Source: Ceratorhiza oryzae-sativae (lineage: Eukaryota > Basidiomycota > Agaricomycetes > Cantharellales > Ceratobasidiaceae). Taken from it: 64,000 nucleotides of DNA. Below the pieces are notes generated by a model. That model saw only the letters and a list, made by a program, of their open reading frames with translations. It searched no databases and was not told the DNA's origin. Shown piece by piece: positions 54,441-64,000 of this stretch; within the stretch, counting starts at the first letter, position 1, and each line of letters starts with the position of its first letter. A program made the translations under genes and the position numbers. The stretch is from positions 1 to 64,000 of the forward strand of contig JARWMV010000060.1 in assembly GCA_030998015.1 (NCBI GenBank), given 5' to 3'.

Positions 54441-55854
54441 ATGGGCTCTATGTTCTCTTCCAACTGCTGTCCGGCGCAACCCAATCTGTGCGGAAAAGTG
54501 TTGGTGGTAACCGGCGCCAAGTAAGTTCGCGTCGTCGCTAAGCCCCCACCCAGCTAAAAAAAGGGCGCCCGTCCCCTAGTCGTGGAATCGGATTTGAGAC
54601 TGCAAAACAGCTTTACGGGCTGGGCGGCCGAGTGTATCTTGGTGCGAGGAATGAGAAGAATGCGCTGGAAGCAATCGCCAAGATTCGAGCATCGGCCAAC
54701 GGCGGGCTCGGCGGAGAGTTGAAGTGGTTCCCTCTGGATTTGGGGACTGTTGCTAAAGCTAGGGAGAGCGCAGAGGCATTTCTGGCGATGGAGGATAGGT
54801 TAGACGTTCTTGGTGAGTTTTTATTTATTTCATTGATCGAGGCTGTCTATATTTGGGTGCTGACAGTGGACTCATTGGTAGTAAATAACGCTTGCTTGTA
54901 CGTCGGTTATACCTCGGGGTGTAGGATCTAGCTAAACAATATGTTCGATGAGCAGAGGCGACGCAGTGTTCGATGTCAATGAGGATGGGATTGAGACGAT
55001 GTTTGCAACAAAGTGAGCCACACTCCATTCCAAATCTCTTGACTGTGTCTAATACGGGTGGGAAATAGTCATGTCGGCCATTTCGTACTCACCACTACGC
55101 TATTACCCCTGATGAAAAAGACAACCGAGCTGAACGGAGCAGATGTTCGAATAGTCAACGTGCGTGTTGTTGTTTTTCTTTTCCATTCGTTGTTGAGGTG
55201 GTAACCATCGGCTACCAGATCGCGTCAACAGTACACAACCTATGGGGAAAGAACGTTAAGATATCGTTTAGTGAACCCACGGACCTCAGCAAACCATTTC
55301 CTCCCAAGAAGCCAGATACCTGGTCGCACATCCTGACACGATATAGCAAGTCCGCATCCGGATCTTGATTAGAAGCTAGCTAACCCGCGTTTGAATCAAC
55401 TTTTAGGTCGGACAAAACTTGCCAATATCCTGTTCACGCGAGAGCTTCAGCGGAGATTAGACGAGCAAGGTTCGAACATTATATCTCTTTCACTGCATCC
55501 CGGCTACGTTGCAACTGGTAAGACCTATGAACGTTCCCATCTTCCATGGCTGATCTAACTCTTGTTCAATGCTCAGACGCTGCGAAAGAATCGACAGCCA
55601 GGATGCCCATCCTTGGACTAGTATCCTCGATCCTCGTCAAACTTTTTTTCATCGACGAAGCCGGTGGTGCGAGGAACAGCGTCTATGCGGCCTCGGACCC
55701 CAGCGTTCGAGCCGATCCCAGCAGGTTCAAGGGTCAATTTTTAACACCTGTGGGTAAAGTGACTGCTCCGGCACCAATTGCGCAGGACGAGCAGCTCGCT
55801 AGGGATTTATGGGTGTTGACGGATAGGATCATGCAGCAACGGATCAATCCATGA
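54441..55854 (+). CDS. Short-chain dehydrogenase (retinol dehydrogenase/WWOX-like)
   Basis: SDR oxidoreductase of the type acting on lipophilic alcohols or ketones. Starts MGSMFSSNCC at 54,441. TGANRGIGFETAKQLY (cofactor motif) is split by the first intron. A short NNACL block follows (54,880s), then GHFVLTT, RIVNIASTVHN (catalytic Ser region) and YSRTKLAN, the YX3K pair. That last motif is assembled across a GC-AG intron (55,346-55,406, donor GCAAGT). LSLHPGYVAT and a C-terminal domain follow, ending at 55,854. About 330 residues. The exact substrate is not inferable. Confidence 0.82.
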
Positions 55855-56120
55855 GCGTTGATAGTTCAGGGCGCGGGGGGGGGGGTAATAGTTTCGGTAT
55901 GCATAAACACGCATTAATAGTATGCTACATGTATTATTACGTATTATTTATTATATATATTTACTGGCTGGAAGGGAAACGACTAGGCCTTTTGGGGAGA
56001 GCGCTGGGCGCGACGAGCTCTTTAAAGCCACGTAGCTATGTTTCAGCGCTCATTTGCTGAACGCGACCACCAAGTAGAAACAGTGGCGCAAAGCATCACA
56101 TCACCACGCAATTTTCATAG

Positions 56121-57955
56121 ATGGATCCTTCCTGCCACCGAGTCTTGCGTATTCCGGAACTGACTAGCCACATCTGCGTCTACTCGAACAAGCGGTCCTG
56201 CGTCAGCTTACTATATGTATCTCGACAGACATATGTCTGTGCAGCCTCGTTTGTCTGGAGCGAGGTTAGGTTCGAAGCCCTGCTTTCGACAATTCCGGGG
56301 GTCACATTCACGCCGATGATAGGCGGATTAGTGAGTTTATCCTGTTTTATTCAAGAATGCTTGATCAAACACCCTCTAGTCTGTCGAGTTTCCCCCCGTG
56401 ATAGATTTGGCTCGCTTCAATTTTTATGCACCTTCGGTCAAAATTCTGAACGCCCGCCGCCATTTTATCATGACTCTCCCCAAGGAATTACTCAGGACAC
56501 AAAAGCAAGAAAAACTCAAGCCTCTACTCCCTCGATTGCAGTGTCTAGTAGTGAACCCGACCTCGTGCACCCTAATTGACCAGGCGGGCTGGATATTATC
56601 GTTCGTTCATGATCGCTTGCTCGAGTTCAAATCACACGCGGAGGGGTATTCGGTGGCCTCGCGATACCGGACGAGGCCGCAGCATCACTGGTCAGACGGC
56701 TCCCCTACCTTCGAATTAATATCTGGATTATCTCAAACGTGCCCTTCACTCCGAGCCTTGACAATATATCCGGGTGGGATGAAAAAATGTTCGCGTGAGC
56801 GATATATGGCAGTCTACGACAACATTGCCTCGTTATCTCAGCTTCGCTCGTTAGAATTCACATGTAGTGTGCTGCATGATGAATTCTTGTTCACGATCGG
56901 GCGACTCCCACATCTCGAGCATTTATCTCTCAGCGGGAGCGACTCTCGGCATGAATACAAGCAAAACCTCAGCTCCTTGCCCGATAATTCATTCCCTATG
57001 CTACAGCAACTTGAGTTGCACGGCCTCCACTGGTCCACCCTATCCCGTGTCTGTGGCGTGCATTTACTCTTCCGAAACCTAACTAAGGCCATCATCGTTT
57101 GCTACTCCGACCGCATTTTAATGCCCCAACACGGTCCACAAACGATTCTCCGTTGCCTCAGCCTAAACAGCCCTCATGTGCGGGATTTAAAGTTAATCAT
57201 ACGGGAGAAGGATCAGCCATTGACCGTTTACCCCTCAATGATCAATGCATTCAAACACATGTCCTTCTTACGACACTTGACACTCAGTGAGGTTAATTTC
57301 CACTCATCAGTTGATATCATCTCGAATTCCGGGAATAATGCAACGCCATGGATCGCGCTTCTCAGTGCTGTACCACACTTGGAGGAACTTCAGCTAGAGG
57401 ACCAGGCGTTTCACCCTCGGCATCTCAATGCCTTTGGGGCTATGCTTCCTATGCTTTCCCTTCTCGTGTTCAAAGATATTCGACTTGATCTCTTGGAGGA
57501 GGTGCCCCATATCACAAGCTCACCTCAGCATATTACACTCCGTGGCCGTCGTTACTTCAGCGAAGACTATACACAAACTGCACAAGATAAGTTGGCTGCG
57601 AGAAGCGACGAGGCCGCCGTGTACATACGTGGCATTTCTCGCACCGCAGAGTATGTTGCTAAGATGCCAACATGGCTGAGATGCTAATTTTTGGCGTTTT
57701 AGATACCTTTGTAAAATATGGCCCAACCTTACATGCGAGATAAGCAAACCAAGGGAAGGTCAGGTGCCGGAGGGCGACCGTGAGCTTCTGGGTAGATTGA
57801 ACGAGGCTATCGAGATGATAAGAAACCCAGGCAACCACTCCGGTCCCAAAACACCAGCACAGTGCCTGGACATGGGCAACATCGATATCCAAGCATCACG
57901 CCGGCGTCGTCGCCCTCGTACTATGGTAACTGCAAATAATCAAAGACGAAATTAA
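56121..57955 (+). CDS. F-box / leucine-rich-repeat-type protein 2
   Basis: Paralogue of the gene at 52,203. Exons 56,121-56,330, 56,380-57,650 and 57,703-57,955, intron positions and phases matching it. The F-box-like start is IPELTSHICVYSNKRSCVSLLYVSRQ then FVWSEVRFEALLSTIPGVTFT. Joining at 56,380 gives VEFPPVIDLARFNFY, aligned with FPSVLDLSRISFY of paralogue 1. LRR-like blocks: LSQTCPSLRALTIYP, LPHLEHLSLSG, FPMLQQLELHG, LRHLTLSEV, VPHLEELQLED. The basic tail (RRRRRPR) may be a nuclear signal. It probably acts as an SCF adaptor; the target is unknown. Confidence 0.82.
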
Positions 57956-59480
57956 TCAGGTGGTCTCTATACGGCTTATACGAGGCCGTTTGACCACCGT
58001 GGTGTTTCATGGAAAAAGGTTTGAGGTCATTGACAGCCCGACACAGTGGCACTTGTAGATATAAATTTTAGTTTTCTACGTGTGTGTTGTGAGCTTAGTA
58101 GAACGGCTATATGTACGAATTACAAAAACGGCTCAGCTGCCTCTGACACAAGTGGAATGCGAAGTTTGAATTCTAGCCCGAAACTTCAAGCAACTATAAA
58201 TTTTATGACTCGCGTAATCACATTGTTATCATTGGCACAAATCTTTTATTTATCCCTGGAAAGCTCTGGGTCAGACAAGCTCCACTTGCCAATCAAAAAA
58301 TCTGACAACCCTCGATGAAAGAATATGTCTAGCGATTTTTATACCCGTTCAATTGTGCTGTAGTATCTATTCTCTCCCTGAATTCAATGCGGGTCTCTCC
58401 TAGCTCTTTATACAATTTACAACGTCGCATATATCTAAATTGCAGGCCTCGATACAGGCGGGATCAAGCGTACAGTCTCGGTACAGTAATAACAGGGGTG
58501 CCCATCCTGATCGTTTCGGGTTTCTTTTTCCTTCCGCATAATGATCTACGTTCTCTATCAGGTTCGCCTTGAGCTCTCCCGAGACATTGCAGAGGTTGGT
58601 TCTCCCAAGCTTGGGGGGAATGACATCAAGCCTCGGGATCTTGGGGTTATCCCCGGGAATAGAATGCTCTGCTGAACGCTGAATATCACTGCGGGGCATT
58701 CATCAATGTTTCCTCCCATGATACATGACAGACAGTACATTTTAAACAAACCAACGGGAGATGTCCTGTCAAAACCAAATTAGAGTGTTATTCATAGTAT
58801 TTTTCATTCAACGCCCGGTGGATTCTTACCTTCAGAGTGTGGACAGACTTGGCAGCGAAGACTTGGGCCACATGCCTGTGACGGTCGCCGCGGCGGGGCC
58901 ATTCTGGGTGACTGCAGGGTATGACAAAGAGGTTGGATCATGTCACTTTCCCTTGGCCTCTCCTACCACCACCGAGTGGATATATCGCGGCAGATTGTTG
59001 CATCTTCACCCATTTTTCTCCTATGAATTTGTCAGAATGCCTCAGGAGCAGCGCATAACACTACGCCTTTCGATTTTGGAACGAATGTATATTGGTCGTC
59101 AAGTCAAAACATGCAAGCAAAGCTCCAAAGGCGCAAAAACGTGAATGATTGAAATAGCAAGGAATAAAATAGAAAAATCACGATAAATATCTAGCAATCC
59201 CTTGAGCATATGGAAGAGCTTGGATCACGTGTATCAGGTGGTAGCGAGGGCGTACATCCATGCTGCCGAACAATAAGGAATAAAGCACCTCGTGCGCATT
59301 CGCTTTATGCGCTGAAAATTATCTTACTATACATACCCTATCGTGTATCCTCCAACCTTTATCTTATTTACTTTCGATACACGACTGTTAAAACTGGTCT
59401 ATTTGTTGTGCGTGACGGTTCACCCGTGTGCTTGCCCTTGTTTATTAGGTGCTCCGCTGGGGACGACTGACTACGTTTGA
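57956..59480 (-). other. Spacer with a candidate two-exon gene end on the minus strand
   Basis: On the minus strand a clean intron, 58,830-58,766 (donor AAG|GTAAGA, acceptor TTTTGACAG), joins about 28 codons (HPEWPRRGDRHRHVAQVFAAK, 58,915-58,831, shown in part) to DISRWFV and a TAA at 58,742. This looks like the end of a small gene whose start is not found. A plus-strand frame at 58,761-59,144 overlaps it and is less convincing. A minus-strand stretch at 58,560-58,699 (NPKIPRLDVIPPKLG) is also protein-like. None is assigned to a family. Confidence 0.35.
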
Positions 59481-59905
59481 TTGTATCTTCAGGAGCCTTG
59501 CAGAATGCCAGCACTGGCTAGCCACATACGCGTTTACATGAACAAGCAGTCCTATGCCAACTTGGTTTATCTATCTGGACAAATAATGGGGTTGCGAGAC
59601 GGAGCCCGCGGAGCTCGCACAGGCGATACTGAAGCTCACCATCCGGATTGTCACCACGCAACACCCCGTTGCTTCTCTTGGGTTGCCAGCCCGGCGCTGC
59701 AAGTTGTGCTCGCAGTTCCTGCGTGCCCCAAACTACCGAGACCTCGAAGTGACATCGGATATCCATACATATCAGTCAACCATGATACGCCGAAAGCTTC
59801 GGCTCGGAACCTCAGCTTCATCTCAATTCGTCTGGAGTGGTGTGCCGTTGCTCTTGGCGATGCCAGGAGTGCGGTTTGAGCTGACGGATGACTGGCACAG
59901 CTGAT
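59481..59905 (+). pseudogene. F-box gene fragment with an insertion
   Basis: RMPALASHIRVYMNKQSYANLVYLSGQ (to about 59,582) matches the F-box region of the gene at 56,121. The next matching block, SQFVWSGVPLLLAMPGVRFEL, starts only at about 59,816. In the intact paralogue the two blocks are separated by about 6 codons, so roughly 220 bp has been inserted. The rest of the F-box gene is absent. The inserted piece contains no recognised repeat. Confidence 0.65.
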
Positions 59906-60044
59906 GTGAGGCCGCAAGCGACGTACGCGTGATGAGGTCATGCCGATCGCCCGGCGGCTATGTGTTGTGCGGGCGACGAAAGCGGATGCTCTCAGATCCG
60001 GCCACCGCCACCTGTCGATTGTGCGTGTCCCACCGTCGCCGACA

Positions 60045-62673
60045 ATGGCGGACACAGGCCTTATGGAAGGCGGCTCTGGCTCTGGCCTGCCGGTCTCCGT
60101 CCTTCTCACCGCGGGCATTGCGACCGTGGTGGCGACAATCGTCTCAACCTGGTCCATATGCTCGCATCTAAAGAATTACAGGAAGCCAGCCCTACAGAGG
60201 TACGCTGTCCCCCAACGCCAGCACGAAGCATGCTGATAGATGGCTAGAATGGTTATTCGTATCATGGTCATGGTTCCATTATACGGCATATCTTCGTACA
60301 TATCTCTCTTCTCGCTCGAGGCTGGTATCATTATCGACGTCATACGTGATGTCTACGAGGTAACTAGCATGATATATCTCCAAGTACTAGGCTCATATCC
60401 TCCACAGGCATTCGTCATCTACTGCTTTTTCCACCTTCTGCTCATTTACCTCGGCGGCGAGCGCTCATTGCTTATTCTGCTCTACGGTCGCGAGCCAAAG
60501 GAGCATGCATTCCCCGTTAGCCTGTTCAAGCGAGAGCTTGATGCGTCGGACCCTTTCACGTTTTTGTTCTTGCGGCGTGGCATCTTGCGTGAGTGGTTAC
60601 GGTTCGGATCCCAGTGACCTCATTGGCTGATGTGTCCACTCATACAGAATATGTGCAGGTCAAGCCGGTGCTGGCCGCTGTGACTCTCCTGCTCAAGGCA
60701 CTTGGAAAGTACAGGGAAGGTTCGTTCAGAGTTGACGCTGGATACCTCTATGTCAGTATCGTGTACAACGCGTCGATCTTCCTGAGCCTATACTGTCTCG
60801 CAATGTTCTGGGTCTGTGTCAACGCAGACTTGAAGCCGTTCCGGTGAGTCCCGGTCCTTTGGGTAGACGTTATAACCACTCAACAAGTGACGATCAGCCC
60901 CATGCCCAAGTTCTTGTGTGTCAAGGGTATTCTATTTTTCTCGTTCTGGCAGTCTATTACCATCTCCTTCCTGGTCTCTGTTGGAGCCATCAAACGTCGT
61001 ATGTACTTTTATTATTCCTTACGCTCTCTCTAACCAATGCTACGTAGTTGGATCATATACCGACGTAGAACACATCTCACTTGCTATAACAGACACTCTT
61101 ATCTGCTACGAAATGCCCCTCTTTGCCATTGCCCACTCGTTCGCCTTTTCGACCTCAGACTTTACCGACCCTTCCCCCCACCACGTCGCACGCATGCCCT
61201 TCTTACACGCCCTCCGCGACGCCTTTGGGATTCTCGACGTCGTTGTTGATGCTCGTTCGACGCTTAGAGGTGGAGTTACGTACAAGGCGTACGAACCTGC
61301 GGAAGGCGGCATGCACCAGGGTACCGGGCGAGACCGCAGGATACGAGCCGGACTGCGGTACGCCGCTGGAGGAAAGAAGAAATACTGGTTACCGATGCCA
61401 GTTGACGACTCGGGTCCCGTTATCGGACCGATTGCAAAGGCACGTCGAGCACTCGAGGAGCGGTATCATGACGACCGAGGATATGCCCCATTGACAGAAG
61501 AACAAGCCGCCGAGGTTGTGCATTCGGAATCATCGTCGTCTGACTCGGAGGACGGCGGAAAACATTTCACGGTTCCCGGTGCTTTTGACGTGCAATTCGA
61601 GTCTCGCAACTCGCTAGCGATCCTCCATTTCCGGAGGAGCAAACGCGAAGACGCCATGTACGATGATGCGCGTAAGCTCGTATTTGGAGACTACAACTAC
61701 CCGGTCATCGACTGCTCGAGTGAAGCGGCTCGTGCGAGGATATGGGAAGCGGAAGAAGGAATTCTGAGGGACCAGCGTGCGGCAGCGTTTGATCCAAATC
61801 TGGGCGGTGTGGTCGTTGCTCCGAGGAGATACGGCGCAACTGACGTTGGGCCGAGGGGCGTTTATGGCAAGTGGGCCGCCGGCGAGGGCGACGAGGAGGA
61901 CCGGTTAGAACCCCAACCCGGCCAGCCAGTCGATATCGACATGAGGAACGGAAAGAGACCGGATATGAGGGTCGCGGGCGTCGACTTGAGGTGGACCCAA
62001 GCTGGTTCCAAGGCCGGATCGAGTTCTGGATCTGGAGGCGAGTCGTCGCGGTTGAGACCCGAGCCTCCGAGATACCCGAGGTCGAACTTGTCTTCGGCCA
62101 ACCATACCCCGACCGGTCGAGGAGCTCGGACACCCAGCGGGTTGGACACGCGCACGCCGCGGACGCAGAGTCCTGCTCCTGGAAAGGGCAGGCCGTTGCC
62201 GCCCGATGCGGTTGATTTGGTCGTGGAGGATTCGAATGCGGCAGAGCAGCGGGCCACGTGGGAGCGGCGCAAGGGAGACCCTGCATTGCGGCCTGGAGGA
62301 AAGAGGATGTACAGACGAGGGTATGTGCTCGAGGATGGACGGGAAGCCGAGGCAGGTTCTTCTCTTGTTCTTGATCTGGGACAAGAGCTTACGCACTTTT
62401 GTCCAGGTATCCGTGGAAGAACACGAGCGCCGCGGTGGCTCGGTCGACCGCACGCGCGTTCGCGTCCAATCCACCAACCAACACGAAGACCAGAAGACAC
62501 GAGAGGATCAAGGAACAGACGACAAACACGGAGGTGGACCAGAGATGGTCGAGGCGAATGTGGCTGAACTAACCGTGGCTCGTGCGAGCACACCACCAGC
62601 GCACGCAGAGGCTCTGTCCCACGCGTTTGGGAGCGAGAGCGAGAACAGTTTGAGCCAGAATCCGTGGGCTTGA
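60045..62673 (+). CDS. TMEM184/OSTalpha-family (DUF300) seven-TM protein
   Basis: Integral membrane protein of the organic solute transporter alpha-like family, in fungi usually linked to vacuolar or endosomal membranes. Exons: 60,045-60,199, 60,248-60,359, 60,408-60,588, 60,648-60,843, 60,898-60,998, then from 61,048. Family blocks are clear: RIMVMVPLYGISSYISL, YEAFVIYCFFHLLLIYLGGE, QYVQVKPVLAAVTLLLKALGKY, DAGYLYVSIVYNASIFLSLY, KFLCVKGILFFSFWQS and YEMPLFAIAHSFAFS. The long cytosolic tail is acidic then basic and proline-rich. The C-terminus is ambiguous: unspliced reading ends at 62,567, whereas reading the third frame after a putative intron near 62,355-62,406 gives a tail ending LSQNPWA at 62,673. 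An upstream in-frame ATG at 59,940 is a possible longer start. Confidence 0.85.
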
Positions 62674-63058
62674 TTGATTGGATGTTATGTATTTTGTTGT
62701 TCATTTGTACGTTCTTCTGCGTGGGCATATCTCAATTTTATCTATAGTTTTACGTTGCACTTGTGGATTGGCTCCTGAAGTGGAGAGCCAGATGTAGGTG
62801 ATTAGGCATAGGTCACACCTAAAGGCGACCTGTCAAAAGTCAAGTACTGGAGGTGCGGCAACACCTTTATATGCTCTTCCTGTTGTCGATTTACTGCTTT
62901 ACGCACGCGCCATATTGTCTTGTTCATGTCTTTATGTAGCTACCTTACAGTAGATAAAATCACCTTCTGCTAGCCTAAAAAACTTGCATACACTGAGCTT
63001 ACCAAGTCGCTTTATCATACTATCATTTCCTATAACATCGGAAATATCCCAAAGCACA
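62674..63058. other. Spacer; no supported gene
   Basis: Terminal region of the TMEM184-like gene and AT-rich sequence. No repeat or RNA gene recognised. Confidence 0.45.
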
Positions 63059-63481
63059 ATGCAACAAACTACCATGGCTAGAAATTTGCCATCTCGATGG
63101 GCATCTTACACAGGTACATTTGGAGTTGTGACGGGCATAGTGCCATGCCCATCTGATCTGAATGAAATGGCCAAGTGGGAAGAGCAGAGCGATTGGGGGT
63201 CAGGGATTCTTGGACTTGGCATCGAAGCGAGCCAGTGTGTGTACATTCGCTTGCGCACAAAGGGCGAGGGAGGGGGGTTGGAAGGTCTCCAAGGACGTGT
63301 ATACAACTTTGTCTTGAGGCGGGATCTATATGCATCATTCATATGCTTTATATGCGCATTCTGTATTGGTGGGTTGAGCCCAACTAGTTCCAACCAGGTG
63401 GCTGAATTGACCATATCGCCCCTGAACGACCCACACCAATTATCGCTGGCCCACACAAGATTGGTGGAGCTTGCGCTTTGA
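63059..63481 (+). CDS. Hypothetical protein, 140 aa, doubtful
   Basis: A single open frame from an ATG preceded by CACA in an AT-rich leader. It contains TGTFGVVTGIVPCPSDLNEM and a hydrophobic stretch (SFICFICAFCIGGL). No family is recognised. A minus-strand frame of similar length (63,106-63,567) covers the same bases, so the coding strand is not certain and the region may be noncoding. Confidence 0.25.
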   Translation: MQQTTMARNLPSRWASYTGTFGVVTGIVPCPSDLNEMAKWEEQSDWGSGILGLGIEASQCVYIRLRTKGEGGGLEGLQGRVYNFVLRRDLYASFICFICAFCIGGLSPTSSNQVAELTISPLNDPHQLSLAHTRLVELAL

Positions 63482-64000
63482 CCAAATACACACCAATAGC
63501 TTTCCCGATATTTCACAGGAAAAACGCAAGCCGCTGGTACATAAATGAGACCAGAATGATCACACAAGTGAGGATGATCGGTCTACAGAAAGAAAAGTGA
63601 CCCTTGACAGACATCCAAACTGGACTGCAGCATCGCAAACCAGGATTTATTGGAGTTTCATTCTTTCAATCCATTTGCTTCACTTGGGTGATCATTTTGG
63701 TTGCTTGCTCTGCAAAAGTATGGTGGTTTATGGGATGTCATAAGGTGTTATACAGTTAGCAACAAAACTGTACACATGTAACACACCTGAAATTTGTATG
63801 AGTCAGTCCTCCCAAATCACACCTTATGAAGTTGCATGCATATATGCAAATGGTAGAGAATCCTGCAGGCTATGCAACGCGAAAATTTTGAACACAGTTG
63901 GGCAATAAATGGCTGAGTTATTGTTAGAATGTAATAGGAGGTGTATATGTATGGTTTTGTAATGTGTCATAGCCACTTGCAACTCCAATACCACATACAC
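63482..64000. other. AT-rich window end, repeat-like composition
   Basis: No gene. From about 63,600 CpG becomes scarce and the base use resembles the repeat island at the left of the window, so another transposon may begin here. It cannot be matched to any family inside the window. Confidence 0.3.

Noticed and set aside
61871..62477. Several long frames on both strands across the tail of the TMEM184-like gene.
   Set aside because: GC-rich, codon-biased sequence keeps other frames open; only the plus frame continuous with the membrane domain has family support.

Overview
The window is nuclear DNA of a filamentous basidiomycete, most likely an Agaricomycete. Genes are broken by many 40-80 nt GT-AG introns, and there is a NACHT-TPR NLR-type gene, lineage-type F-box genes, a chromodomain Ty3/gypsy retrotransposon and multi-copy DNA transposons. 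The repertoire reminds me of Rhizoctonia/Ceratobasidiaceae, but that is recollection, not a computed assignment.

Layout. About 1-31,000 is a repeat island of nested transposons. About 32,000-63,500 is gene-rich: NACHT-TPR STAND protein (+), gamma-tubulin complex GCP2/Spc97 (-), AAA ATPase (+), a membrane protein (+) and its pseudogene, two short-chain dehydrogenases (+), two F-box paralogues (+) and an F-box pseudogene, and a TMEM184/OSTalpha-like membrane protein (+). I saw no tRNA, rRNA or CRISPR.

The repeat island can be read as a stack. Retroelement A (gag start at about 2,121) carries a second copy of the same family, C, inserted in its gag. The 5-bp target duplication GTTGT (3,388-3,392) reappears inverted as ACAAC (9,016-9,020), so the gag end and pol of A (3,767-9,020) were flipped by LTR-LTR recombination. 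The inverted pol of A carries a solo LTR1 holding a solo LTR2, and a solo LTR3. Element C carries a 201-bp hAT-type MITE in gag. Its 3' LTR is split by a DNA transposon (D1, 15,920-26,643), and D1 is split by the structurally complete retroelement F (16,107-23,046, target duplication AAGGG). A second, reversed D copy (D2) lies to the right and carries another solo LTR2. Each level is dated by target duplications, and older copies have lost CpG.

Element F is the most informative unit. It has 375-bp LTRs differing by six transitions. A 15-nt primer-binding site is exactly complementary to the predicted 5' end of its own transcript, as in Tf1/sushi self-priming. A 1.28-kb leader has three overlapping reading frames with their own CCHC finger and coiled coil. 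gag and pol are joined by an AUGA stop-start, and pol ends in a chromodomain. The reverse transcriptase box reads YMDN instead of YMDD, so F is probably not autonomous although it looks whole.
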